Shown piece by piece: positions 1 to 8,166 of a stretch of 64,000 bases of DNA (its first letter is position 1; the number at the start of each line of letters is the position of its first letter). A model generated the notes under the pieces. It ran no database searches. It was not told the origin of the DNA and saw only the letters and a list, made by a program, of their open reading frames with translations. This stretch comes from Streptomyces daqingensis (GTDB taxonomy: Bacteria > Actinomycetota > Actinomycetes > Streptomycetales > Streptomycetaceae): contig NZ_BMMP01000024.1 of the NCBI RefSeq assembly GCF_014645895.1, positions 1-64,000 of the forward strand, in the 5' to 3' direction. The position numbers and the translations under genes are program-made.

Positions 1-57
1 CGCCACTACCAGGCCATGGTCACCATCGCCTGCCTACAACTCTGGCTCACCACATGA
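1..57 (+). pseudogene. 3' tip of an insertion-sequence transposase (window-edge fragment)
   Basis: The first 57 bases read as an open frame ending in TGA, giving RHYQAMVTIACLQLWLTT. This resembles the C-terminus of IS5-family DDE transposases of Streptomyces (a Y-x-A/M-x-V-T-x-A-x-L-x-x-W type end). The rest of the gene lies outside the window, so whether it is intact cannot be judged. The stop is followed 15 bases later by CTAG, the usual target of IS427-group elements, and then directly by nuoN2 on the other strand. The family is inferred from a short tail only. Confidence 0.5.
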
Positions 58-76
58 CTTTGCGGACACGCCCTAG
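58..76. mobile_element. Probable right end of the insertion sequence with CTAG target
   Basis: The 19 bases after the transposase stop read CTTTGCGGACACGCCCTAG. The run GGACACGCCC followed by CTAG looks like the outer end of an IS427-group element, which duplicates CTAG or TA on insertion. CTAG at 73-76 also supplies the TAG stop codon of nuoN2 on the minus strand. The other end of the element is not in the window, so the inverted repeat cannot be confirmed. Confidence 0.4.
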
Positions 77-1695
77 CGCAGGCCGCCCGCCGCGAAGGTG
101 AGCACCAGGTCGGGGTCGAGGGACAGGATGACCCCGGCTGCCGCCGTCAGGGCGATGCCCGCGGAGAGCGGGGCGGCGATCCGCGGACGCTGCTGCGGCC
201 CGTCTCCGCCGGCTCCTGCCGCCGCGGGCTTCGCGGCACCCTTGGCGGCGTGCTCCGCGCCCCGGAAGGCGAGCGCGGTCCAGCGCAGGTAGTAATAGAG
301 CGCGATCACGACGTTCACGGCCATGATCACCGCGAGCCAGCCCAGCCCGTTCTCGACGGCCGTCGAGAAGACCGCGACCTTCGCGAAGAGGCCGATGACG
401 CCGGGCGGCAGCCCTGCGAGGCAGAGCAGGAAGAAGCCGAGGGCGAGGGCGGCGAGCGGGTGTGAGGCGTAGAGGCCGCGGTAGTCCTGGAGGCGGTTGG
501 CCCTGCCGGCGCGGCCGATGTGGGCGACGACGGCGAAGGCGCCGAGGTTCACCGCCGCGTACATCAGGAGGTAGGCGACGGTGGCGCCGGCGGAGGACAG
601 CGCCCGCTCGGGATGCGTACCGGCCTCGGGCGCGGCGGCGGCCAGCGGCACGAGCAGGTAGCCGGCTTGCCCGACGGAGGACCAGGCCAGGAGGCGTACG
701 GCGCCGTGTGCCCGGTCGGGGCGCTGGCGCAGCGCGGCCGCGTTGCCGGCGGTCATGGTCACCGCCGCGAGGACGGCGAGGGCGGGACCCCAGATCTCGC
801 CGCGGGACGCGAACGCCTGGACGACCAGCAGGACGAGGCCCGAGAGGCCGGCGGTCTTCCCGACGACGGAGAGGAACGCGGCCACGGGCACGGGAGCGCC
901 GACGTACGTGTCCGGGACCCAGAAGTGGAAGGGGACGACGGACGCCTTGAACGCGAACCCGACCATCGTGAGGGCCAGTCCGGCCGAGCCGAGGGGGTTC
1001 AGCTGCGGGTCGGTGTTGGTGAGCCCGTCGCTGATCCCCTGGAAGTGGAGGGTGCCGGTGACGGCGTAGAGGAAGCTCGCCCCGAGCAGGGTCACCGCGG
1101 TGGCGGTGACCGAGGAGAGGAAGAACTTCAGGGCGGCCTCCGCCGATCCCCTGTTGCCCAGGCGCAGTCCGACGAGCGCGAACGAGGGCAGGGAGGCGAC
1201 CTCGAGGGCGATGACGAGGGTGACGAGGTCGCGCGACGCCGGTACGAGGGCGGCTCCCGCGGTCGCGGACAGCAGCAGGAACCAGTACTCCCCCGCGGGC
1301 AGCTTCAGGTCCCGTACCGCCGGCATGGAGATGAGGACGGTGACGAAGGCCGCCGCGAGGACGAGGAACTGGAGTACGAGCGCGAGGGTGTCCGCGGAGT
1401 AGCTGCACTCCTGGAGGCCGTCGGGCAGGCAGAAGGTCGCGGTGTTCCGGGTGCGCAGGAAGAGCAGCGGGACGGCGGCCAGCAGCAGCGCGGCCCCGGA
1501 GAGCGGACCGAGGATCCGCTTGCGGTGCTCCGGCAGGAAGAGGTCCGCGACGAGGACGGCCAGCCCGGCGACGGCCACCGCCGTCGGCGGTGCGATGGCG
1601 AGCCAGTCGACGGACTGGGCGGCGGGGCCGGCGGGCGCGGTGAGTGCTCCGTCGGCTGCCGGTGCGTGGACCTGGACGTCGGTCGTGGCGCTCAT
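73..1695 (-). CDS. nuoN2: NADH-quinone oxidoreductase subunit N, second copy (NuoN2)
   Basis: This is an antiporter-like membrane subunit of complex I, 540 aa, with about 14 hydrophobic segments. The stretch FKASVVPFHFWVPDTYVGAP is the typical NuoN proton-channel signature; it keeps the lysine of the discontinuous helix. The start is ATG at 1695, where ATGA overlaps the nuoM2 stop. An upstream in-frame extension to 1800 runs through nuoM2 and is rejected. It is the last gene of the ten-gene nuo2 operon. Its TAG stop lies in a CTAG at the edge of an insertion-sequence end, so the natural C-terminus may have been altered; the last residues are FAAGGLR. An alanine-rich linker near the C-terminus is unusual. 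Confidence 0.9.
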   Translation of the reverse strand: MSATTDVQVHAPAADGALTAPAGPAAQSVDWLAIAPPTAVAVAGLAVLVADLFLPEHRKRILGPLSGAALLLAAVPLLFLRTRNTATFCLPDGLQECSYSADTLALVLQFLVLAAAFVTVLISMPAVRDLKLPAGEYWFLLLSATAGAALVPASRDLVTLVIALEVASLPSFALVGLRLGNRGSAEAALKFFLSSVTATAVTLLGASFLYAVTGTLHFQGISDGLTNTDPQLNPLGSAGLALTMVGFAFKASVVPFHFWVPDTYVGAPVPVAAFLSVVGKTAGLSGLVLLVVQAFASRGEIWGPALAVLAAVTMTAGNAAALRQRPDRAHGAVRLLAWSSVGQAGYLLVPLAAAAPEAGTHPERALSSAGATVAYLLMYAAVNLGAFAVVAHIGRAGRANRLQDYRGLYASHPLAALALGFFLLCLAGLPPGVIGLFAKVAVFSTAVENGLGWLAVIMAVNVVIALYYYLRWTALAFRGAEHAAKGAAKPAAAGAGGDGPQQRPRIAAPLSAGIALTAAAGVILSLDPDLVLTFAAGGLR

Positions 1696-3455
1696 CGGCT
1701 CACTCCAGGCAGGAGGTTCTGCACGGCGGGGTCGGTGAGCCCGATCAGGAGGGCGGGCCAGAGTCCGGCCACGACCGTGAGCAGTACGAGGGGTGTCCAC
1801 GCGGCGTACTCGTAGCTGTGGACGTCGGGGAGGCGCGCTGCCGCCGTGTCCGCCGCTCCGGCCGCGCCGGATCCGGTCTCCCGGTGGGCCAGTTCGGCAC
1901 GCTCGCGGCCGCCGCCCGCGTGCCGCGGGGCGTCCTGCGGGTCGCCCATGCAGACGCGGCGTACGACGACGAGCATGTAGGCGGCGGTCAGCAGGGTGCC
2001 GAAGGCGGCGACGGCCGTGAAGGTGAGGAAGGCGGGGCGGCTGAGTCCGTCCGCGGGGTCGAACGCGCCGAGCAGTGCGAGCATCTCGCCCCAGAAGCCC
2101 GCGAGTCCGGGGAGTCCCAGCGAGGCCACGGCGGCGAAGGCCAGCAGTCCGCCGAAGCGGGGCGCGCTGCCGTACAGAGCGCCGCCGCTCTCACCCGAAA
2201 GGGTGTCGAGGTCCGTGGTGCCCGCGCGTTCCTTGAGTGCGCCGACGAGGAAGAACAGCAGACCCGTGATGAGCCCGTGGGCGACGTTCGCGAACAGCGC
2301 GCCGTTGACACCCGAGGGCGTCATGGAGGCGATGCCGAGCAGCACGAAGCCCATGTGTCCGACGGACGAGTAAGCGATGAGGCGCTTGAGGTCGCCCTGC
2401 GCGCCTCTGCGGGCCAGGGAGAGGCAGGCCAGCGAGCCGTAGACGATGCCGGCCACGGCGAAGGCCGCCAGGTAGGGCGCGAAGACCCTCATCCCCTCCG
2501 GAGCGGCGGGCAGCAGGATGCGGACGAAACCGTAGGTCCCCATCTTCAGCAGGACGCCCGCCAGCAGTACGGAGCCGACGGTCGGAGCCGTGGTGTGGGC
2601 GTCGGGCAGCCAGCTGTGCAGCGGCCACATGGGGGTCTTCACCGCGAGCCCGGCGCCGATCGCCAGCACCGCGACGATCTGCGTGGTGCGGCTGAGTCCG
2701 GCGTGGTCGCCGCCGGCGAGCGCGACCATGTCGAACGTGCCGGCCCTGAGTCCGACGAGGAGCAGGCCCAGCAGCATCACGACGGAGCCGAGCAGCGTGT
2801 ACAGGATGAACTTCCAGGCCGCGCGGGCCCGTTCGCGGGCGTCCCCGCCGCCCCAGCGGGCGATGAGGAAGTACATCGGGACGAGCACCGTCTCGAACGC
2901 CAGGAAGAACAGCACGAGGTCGAGCGTCGCGAAGGTGGCGAGCATGCCCGTCTCCAGGAGGAGCAGCAGCGCGACGAACGCCTGCGGGCTGCCGCCCTGG
3001 TGCGCGGGCCCGGCCGGGCCCGCTCCGCCGGGACGGGCGTCCGCGGAGGCGGCGTCGCCGGCTGCGGCGTCTGCCGGGGCGCGGTCCGCGGAGGTGTGGG
3101 CCCCGTAGCTGTAGAGCGCGCACAGGAAGGTGAGCAGCGCCGTCAGCACGACCAGCGGCAGGGAGATTCCGTCCACCCCGAGGTGGAAGCGGATGCCCAG
3201 GGAGGGGATCCAGCCGGCGTCCGACTCCGCCTGCACGGTGCCCGCACGGTCGGTGTCGAAGCCGAGGGCGAGCACGACGGACAGGGCGAGCACGGCGCCG
3301 GTGACGGTCACGCCGTGTCGGAGCACGGCCTGGCCGGGGTCGCGTCCCCGCAGCCCGGGCGGGGCCGGCAGCAGCGCCGCCACCGAGCCGGCCAGCGGGA
3401 CGAGCAGCACGCCGACGAGGAGCACCTGCATGACTGTGTTGCTGACGGAGATCAC
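1692..3455 (-). CDS. nuoM2: NADH-quinone oxidoreductase subunit M, second copy (NuoM2)
   Basis: This is a proton-pumping, antiporter-like complex I subunit of 587 aa. The channel glutamate lies in FETVLVPMYFLIARWGG and the lysine region is KTPMWPLHSWLPDAHTTAP. GTG at 3455 is preferred as start: GGGAG lies about 7 bases upstream and the nuoL2 stop is 2 bases before it. ATG at 3431 has no ribosome binding site. Two Ala/Gly/Pro-rich insertions, one in an early loop and one near the C-terminus, make it longer than the usual NuoM of about 510 aa. They are hydrophilic and probably face the membrane surface. It overlaps nuoN2 by ATGA, which implies translational coupling. Confidence 0.9.
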   Translation of the reverse strand: MISVSNTVMQVLLVGVLLVPLAGSVAALLPAPPGLRGRDPGQAVLRHGVTVTGAVLALSVVLALGFDTDRAGTVQAESDAGWIPSLGIRFHLGVDGISLPLVVLTALLTFLCALYSYGAHTSADRAPADAAAGDAASADARPGGAGPAGPAHQGGSPQAFVALLLLLETGMLATFATLDLVLFFLAFETVLVPMYFLIARWGGGDARERARAAWKFILYTLLGSVVMLLGLLLVGLRAGTFDMVALAGGDHAGLSRTTQIVAVLAIGAGLAVKTPMWPLHSWLPDAHTTAPTVGSVLLAGVLLKMGTYGFVRILLPAAPEGMRVFAPYLAAFAVAGIVYGSLACLSLARRGAQGDLKRLIAYSSVGHMGFVLLGIASMTPSGVNGALFANVAHGLITGLLFFLVGALKERAGTTDLDTLSGESGGALYGSAPRFGGLLAFAAVASLGLPGLAGFWGEMLALLGAFDPADGLSRPAFLTFTAVAAFGTLLTAAYMLVVVRRVCMGDPQDAPRHAGGGRERAELAHRETGSGAAGAADTAAARLPDVHSYEYAAWTPLVLLTVVAGLWPALLIGLTDPAVQNLLPGVSR

Positions 3456-3457
3456 GG

Positions 3458-5488
3458 TCAGGCTCCCGAGGTTCCGGCGGCGACGAGGACGGCGGCCACC
3501 GCGAGCACCAGCGACCCCACGAGCAGCGCACCGAGGTAGGTCTGGGTGTTGCCCGTCTGCGTACGGCGGACGAGCGAGCCCAGGAGCCGGGGCCCGAGGC
3601 CCGCGCCGCGCACGTAGGTGTCGACCACTTCGCGGTCGATGAAGCGGACGAGCCGGGCGGCGGCCCGCGTGGGGCGCACGAACAGGACGGCGTACGCGGC
3701 GTCGAGGCGGAAGCCGTGGGCCGCGGTGTCGTGCAGCGGTCCGAGCAGCAGCCGGGAGGGGTCGGCCGGGTCGGGCGCGGAGGCGATGTCGCCGTAGGCG
3801 GGTTCGTGGGTGGCGATGGCCTCGGCCTCGGAGAGTGCGGCGTCTCCCCGCGGATGCGCGGCGACGGCTCCCATGGGGGTGCGCGGGGCGGCGTGCGCGG
3901 TCGTCTGCCGCCACGCTCCGTAGGTGAGGAGGACGCCGACGAGCGCCACGCCCGTCGCCAGTACGGAGGTCGCGAGGGACGGAGCCAGGGAGCCGCCGCC
4001 GAACCACTCCGGCAGGACGCCGTAGGCGAGTCCCAGCGCGAGGGAAGGGAGGGCGAGCACCCACAGCACGACGTTCATGACGGCCGGCTCGCGGCGGTGC
4101 TCCTCCGCGGGGACGGGCGGGCCCTCGCCGCGGAAGGCCAGCAGCCACAGCCGGGCCGCGTAGGCGGCGGTGAGGAGCGCGCCGAGCATCCCGGCCGCGA
4201 GGACGATCCAGCCCGCCGCGGGTGTCGTGCCGGCGGCGGCGGCGCCGAAGGCGGCGTGCTCGGCGGCGGCGAGCACCGCCTCCTTGGAGAAGAAGCCGCT
4301 GAAGGGCGGGATCGCCGCCAGGGCCAGCAGCCCGACCGTCATCGTCCAGTAGGCGTCCGGGGCGATCCTGCTCAGCCCGCCCATCCGGGACATGGCGGCG
4401 AGGGAGTTCGTCCCGGCGGCGTGGATGAGTACGCCGGCCGCGAGGAAGAGCAGGGCCTTGAACGCGCCGTGCACCAGCAGGTGGAAGACGGCCGCGCCGC
4501 GGTCGGCGACGGCCAGCGCGCCCGCCATGTAGGCGAGTTGGCCGATCGTCGAGTACGCGAGCACGCGTTTGACGTCGTCCTGCGCGAGCGCGGACAGGCC
4601 CGACCCGACGATCGTGACCGCCGCCAGGACGGCCAGTACGACCATCGCGGCGGCCGACGCGGCGAACACCGGCAGCAGACGGGCGATGAAGTACACGCCG
4701 GCGGCGACCATCGTCGCGGCGTGGATCAGGGCGGAGACGGGCGTGGGACCGGCCATCGCGTCCGGGAGCCAGGTGTGCAGCGGGAACTGGGCGGACTTGC
4801 CGGCGACTCCGGCGAGCAGCAGCAGCGCGATGACGGTGGGGTGTGCGAGTTCGAACTCGGCGAGCTGCGACCCGAGCCGGCTGGTGATGCCGCTGATCCG
4901 GAAGGTGCCCGCCTCGGTGGCGAGGGCGAGGATGCCGAGCAGGAAGGGCACGTCGCCGAGCTTGGTGACGAGGAAAGCCTTGAGGGAGGCGTCGCGGGCG
5001 GCCCGCGTCTCCCAGTAGTGGCCCACCAGGAAGTACGAGCAGATGCCCATGACCTCCCAGCCGACGAGCAGCACGATCAGGTCGTCCGCGTAGACGACGA
5101 GCAGCATCGCGGCGGTGAAGAGGGAGACGAACGAGGCGTAGCTCGCGTAGCGCGGGTCGTCCCGGAGGTAGCCGGTGGAGTACAGCTGGACGCAGGTGGC
5201 GACGGCGCCGACCAGTACGGCGACGAGGGCGGCGAACCCGTCCACGTCGAGGGCGAGTTGGATCGGCAGGGAATCGTCGCCGGTCGGGGTGAGCTCCGTG
5301 GCGGCCCGCAGCGGCTCGCCGCCTCCCTGGCGTACGGCGACCAGGACGGCCAGGACCGCGGAGACGAGCGTGGGCAGCACGGCGAGCGGCTGGGCGAACC
5401 CGGGTGCGCGGCGCCCGGTGAGCAGGCCCGCGACGGCGCCGAGGAGCGGCAGCAGGGGGACGAGGGCGGCCAGGGTCGTGGTGCTCAC
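3458..5488 (-). CDS. nuoL2: NADH-quinone oxidoreductase subunit L, second copy (NuoL2)
   Basis: This is the distal antiporter-like subunit with the long lateral helix, 676 aa. LLVGWEVMGICSYFLVGHYW carries the conserved glutamate, and HTWLPDAMAGPTPVSALIHA is the central proton-channel signature. The start is GTG at 5488, overlapping the nuoK2 TGA as GTGA. Length is typical of NuoL (about 610 to 680). It is only moderately similar to NuoL1 in this window, which suggests an old duplication or separate acquisition rather than a recent copy. A loop at roughly residues 530-570 holds a charged insertion before the C-terminal transmembrane helix. Confidence 0.92.
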   Translation of the reverse strand: MSTTTLAALVPLLPLLGAVAGLLTGRRAPGFAQPLAVLPTLVSAVLAVLVAVRQGGGEPLRAATELTPTGDDSLPIQLALDVDGFAALVAVLVGAVATCVQLYSTGYLRDDPRYASYASFVSLFTAAMLLVVYADDLIVLLVGWEVMGICSYFLVGHYWETRAARDASLKAFLVTKLGDVPFLLGILALATEAGTFRISGITSRLGSQLAEFELAHPTVIALLLLAGVAGKSAQFPLHTWLPDAMAGPTPVSALIHAATMVAAGVYFIARLLPVFAASAAAMVVLAVLAAVTIVGSGLSALAQDDVKRVLAYSTIGQLAYMAGALAVADRGAAVFHLLVHGAFKALLFLAAGVLIHAAGTNSLAAMSRMGGLSRIAPDAYWTMTVGLLALAAIPPFSGFFSKEAVLAAAEHAAFGAAAAGTTPAAGWIVLAAGMLGALLTAAYAARLWLLAFRGEGPPVPAEEHRREPAVMNVVLWVLALPSLALGLAYGVLPEWFGGGSLAPSLATSVLATGVALVGVLLTYGAWRQTTAHAAPRTPMGAVAAHPRGDAALSEAEAIATHEPAYGDIASAPDPADPSRLLLGPLHDTAAHGFRLDAAYAVLFVRPTRAAARLVRFIDREVVDTYVRGAGLGPRLLGSLVRRTQTGNTQTYLGALLVGSLVLAVAAVLVAAGTSGA

Positions 5489-5889
5489 GAGGTCTGCCTC
5501 CCGCTGTCGGTGGTGGCCTGCACGCCTGCCTGCTCCTCGGGTCCGTCGGCGCCGGACGCGGCGCCCGCGTCCGGGCCGGTGTCCGTCTCGCGGAGGTCTC
5601 TGAGCCGGTCGATCTCGGAGCTGCCGCGCGTGCGGTACACGAGGAGCACGATGGCCAGGCCGATGCCGATCTCGGCGGCGGCGACGGCGATGGTGAAGAG
5701 GGCGAGCGCCTGCCCGGTGTGCAGCCGCTCCTGCAGCCAGACGTCGAAGGCGACGAGGTTGAGGTTGACGGCGTTGAGCATCAGCTCGACGGACATCAGC
5801 ATGAGGATCGCGTTGCGCCGGGCGAGTACGCCGTACAGGCCGACGCAGAACAGCAGGGCCGCGAGTACGGCGGGGTAGGCGAGATGCAT
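5485..5889 (-). CDS. nuoK2: NADH-quinone oxidoreductase subunit K, second copy (NuoK2)
   Basis: A 134-aa three-helix membrane subunit. The motif MSVELMLNAVNLNLVAF contains the first conserved glutamate, and AAAEIGIGLAIVLLVYR the second; both line the central proton-conducting axis. The start is ATG at 5889, sharing one base with the nuoJ2 stop (TGATG). An open-frame extension upstream to 6624 is the nuoJ2 shadow. Compared with NuoK1 (99 aa) it carries an extra hydrophilic tail of about 35 residues rich in Asp, Gly and Ala, which is not needed for the core fold. Confidence 0.92.
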   Translation of the reverse strand: MHLAYPAVLAALLFCVGLYGVLARRNAILMLMSVELMLNAVNLNLVAFDVWLQERLHTGQALALFTIAVAAAEIGIGLAIVLLVYRTRGSSEIDRLRDLRETDTGPDAGAASGADGPEEQAGVQATTDSGRQTS

Positions 5890-6542
5890 CAGCCCTGCGC
5901 CTCCCCGTCCCGGCCCGTCCGGCCGTGCCCGCTCGTCCTCGTACCGCCGCCGCCGTGCCCGTCGCCCGGGCGCGCGGCCTTCCCCTTGCGGGAGAGGACT
6001 ATCGCGCCCACGAGCGCGGCGAGCAACAGCACCGACAGCGCTTCGAAGGGAAGGACCCAGCCGCGGAAGAGCGCCTCGCCGGTGACACGCGTCGAACCGC
6101 GGCCCGTGGTGCCGAGGTCGATCCAGGTGGTGCGGAAGGCGTCGACGACGAGCGTGACGAGGGTGGCGGCGGAGACGAGAGCGGCTGCGAGGGCGACCGG
6201 GCGGTTGCCGGAATCGGCGTCCGGCGACGGCCCTATCGGCGCCTTGGTGAGCATCAGCCCGAACAGCAGCAGGACGACGACCGAGCCCACGTAGATCAGC
6301 ACCTGCACCCAGGCGATGAACTCGGCCGTCAGCAGCAGGTATTCGACGGCGACACCGCCCAGCGCGGCCACCAGCCACAGGGCCGCGTGGACGAGCTTCT
6401 TCGTGGTGACGGTGACGACGGCCGCGCCGAGGGTCGCCAGACCGACCAGCACGAAGACGATCTCCACCCCCGTCGGCGAGAGAAAACCGGGATGGGCGGC
6501 CGCTTCGGCCACGGCGCCGTGGCCGGCTTCGGTCAGGGTCAC
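5889..6542 (-). CDS. nuoJ2: NADH-quinone oxidoreductase subunit J, second copy (NuoJ2)
   Basis: A 217-aa membrane subunit with five hydrophobic segments. EYLLLTAEFIAWVQVLIYVG followed by SVVVLLLFGLML is the NuoJ helix-3 region with the pi-bulge sequence. The start is GTG at 6542, overlapping nuoI2 by GTGA. The C-terminus is short and glycine-rich, unlike the long tail of NuoJ1. It sits in the standard H-I-J-K order, which supports the call. Confidence 0.9.
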   Translation of the reverse strand: MTLTEAGHGAVAEAAAHPGFLSPTGVEIVFVLVGLATLGAAVVTVTTKKLVHAALWLVAALGGVAVEYLLLTAEFIAWVQVLIYVGSVVVLLLFGLMLTKAPIGPSPDADSGNRPVALAAALVSAATLVTLVVDAFRTTWIDLGTTGRGSTRVTGEALFRGWVLPFEALSVLLLAALVGAIVLSRKGKAARPGDGHGGGGTRTSGHGRTGRDGEAQG

Positions 6543-7207
6543 GCGTCGCCCTCTCCTTCGGCCCGGCCGGGCCGCTCAGCCGACGGGGACGGCGGTGTCG
6601 AGCCGGAAGACGGCGGCGTCGCACCGGAAGACCGCGGCGGGGACGCGGACGGGGGGCCTCCGGAGGGACGCTGCCCCTCTCCGGCCTCCTTGGCCGCGAG
6701 CTTCTCGGCGGACTTGCGGGCGGCTGCCATCTCCTTGGGCTCCTCCGCGGCCGCGTCGAGCGCGGGCGGCTCCGGCACGGTCCACATCCACTCCCGGAGC
6801 GTGTCGCGCTCGTGCGTCAGGTCGCGGATGTCGGTCTCCGCGTACTCGAACTCCGGCGACCAGAACAGCGCGTCGAAGGGGCACACCTCGATGCAGATGC
6901 CGCAGTACATGCACAGGGCGAAGTCGATGGCGAAGCGGTCCAGCACGTTGCGGCTGCGCTCGCGGCCCCCCGGCGCCGCGGCCGGCATCGTCTCCTTGTG
7001 GGAGTCGATGTAGATGCACCAGTCCGGGCACTCACGCGCGCACAGCATGCAGACCGTGCAGTTCTCCTCGAAGAGACCGATCACCCCGCGGCTGCGCGGC
7101 GGCAGCTCCGGCTGCACGTCCGGATAGTGCGCGGTGACCGAGCGGCGGGTCATCGTGCGCAAGGTGACGGCTAGGCCCTTGGCCAGTCCGGCTCCGGGCA
7201 CGGCCAT
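6539..7207 (-). CDS. nuoI2: NADH-quinone oxidoreductase subunit I, second copy (NuoI2), 2x[4Fe-4S]
   Basis: The 222-aa peripheral-arm iron-sulfur subunit that passes electrons to NuoB. Two complete ferredoxin motifs are present: CTVCMLCARECP (Cys 50, 53, 56, 60) and CMYCGICIEVCP (Cys 99, 102, 105, 109), so clusters N6a and N6b should form. The start is ATG at 7207, sharing one base with the nuoH2 TAA. The long open frame reaching 8710 is a shadow of nuoH2 and nuoC2. The last 60 residues are a Ser/Pro/Gly-rich tail. Presence of a full NuoI without NuoEFG suggests another electron donor to this complex. Confidence 0.93.
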   Translation of the reverse strand: MAVPGAGLAKGLAVTLRTMTRRSVTAHYPDVQPELPPRSRGVIGLFEENCTVCMLCARECPDWCIYIDSHKETMPAAAPGGRERSRNVLDRFAIDFALCMYCGICIEVCPFDALFWSPEFEYAETDIRDLTHERDTLREWMWTVPEPPALDAAAEEPKEMAAARKSAEKLAAKEAGEGQRPSGGPPSASPPRSSGATPPSSGSTPPSPSAERPGRAEGEGDA

Positions 7208-8166
7208 TACTGGATCACCACCTTGACGACGCCGGTGAGGGCGATCTGGAAGAGGGCGAGCGGAACGAGCACGGTCCAGGCCACGCGCTGGATCTGGTCC
7301 TCGCGCAGCCGCGGGTAGCTGACGCGCAGCCAGATGACGACGAAGGCGAGGACGGCCGTCTTCAGCAGCGTCCACACCCACCCCAGCGTGTCGGCGAACG
7401 GCCCGTGCCAGCCGCCCAGGAAGAGCACCGCGGTCAGCGCGGAGAGCACGACGATGCCCGCGTACTCGGCGAGCAGGAAGAGGGCGAAACGCAGCCCGGT
7501 GTACTCGGTGTAGGCACCGAAGATGATCTCGGAGTCGGCCACCGGGGCGTCGAAGGGCGGACGCTGCAGCTCCGCGAGGCCCGCGGTGAAGAACACCAGA
7601 CCGCCGACGATCTGCCAGGGCAGCCACCACCACTGCCACGCGTCGAGGATGCCCGGCAGGGACAGCGTGCCCGCGGCCATGGCGACCGAGGCCGCCGCGA
7701 GCAGCATCGGCAGCTCGTAGGCCATCAGCTGAGCCGCGGTGCGCAAGCCGCCCAGCAGCGAGAACTTGTTGGCCGACGCCCAGCCGCCCATGAGCGACCC
7801 GAGTACGCCGACGCCCATCACGGCGAGGACGAAGAAGACTCCGGCGTCCACCACCTGTCCGACCATGTCGCCGTCCCCGACCGGGATGACGATCAGCACG
7901 ACGAGGTAGGGCAGCAGCGCGACGGCCGGCGCCAGCTGGAAGACCCTGCGGTCGGCGCCGCTGGGGACGATGTCCTCCTTCTGCGCGAACTTCACGCCGT
8001 CGGCCACGAGTTGGGCCCAGCCGTGGAAGCCTCCCGCGTACATCGGGCCGACCCGGCCCTGCATGTGGGCCATCGCCTTGTGCTCCGCCTGCCCCACGAG
8101 CAGGGGGAGGACGAGGAAGGCGAGCAGGACGGCGAGGAGCCGCCACAGGACGTCGAGCGCATCCAT
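7207..8166 (-). CDS. nuoH2: NADH-quinone oxidoreductase subunit H, second copy (NuoH2)
   Basis: The 319-aa membrane subunit that, with NuoB and NuoD, forms the quinone chamber. QGRVGPMYAGGFHGWAQLVA is the amphipathic-helix region. The loop usually rich in acids reads FDAPVADSEIIFGAYTEY, whereas NuoH1 in this window reads FDMPESEGDLVAGYQTEY: one glutamate is replaced by valine and one by aspartate. The start is ATG at 8166, sharing one base with the nuoC2 stop. It lacks the long C-terminal tail of NuoH1. The altered loop may mean a changed quinone site or proton entry. Confidence 0.92.
   Translation of the reverse strand: MDALDVLWRLLAVLLAFLVLPLLVGQAEHKAMAHMQGRVGPMYAGGFHGWAQLVADGVKFAQKEDIVPSGADRRVFQLAPAVALLPYLVVLIVIPVGDGDMVGQVVDAGVFFVLAVMGVGVLGSLMGGWASANKFSLLGGLRTAAQLMAYELPMLLAAASVAMAAGTLSLPGILDAWQWWWLPWQIVGGLVFFTAGLAELQRPPFDAPVADSEIIFGAYTEYTGLRFALFLLAEYAGIVVLSALTAVLFLGGWHGPFADTLGWVWTLLKTAVLAFVVIWLRVSYPRLREDQIQRVAWTVLVPLALFQIALTGVVKVVIQ

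Noticed and set aside
1644..5878. Very long plus-strand open frames across nuoL2-nuoN2
   Set aside because: They are antisense shadows of GC-rich genes, with Gly/Arg/Glu/Gln-rich low-complexity translations and no domains.
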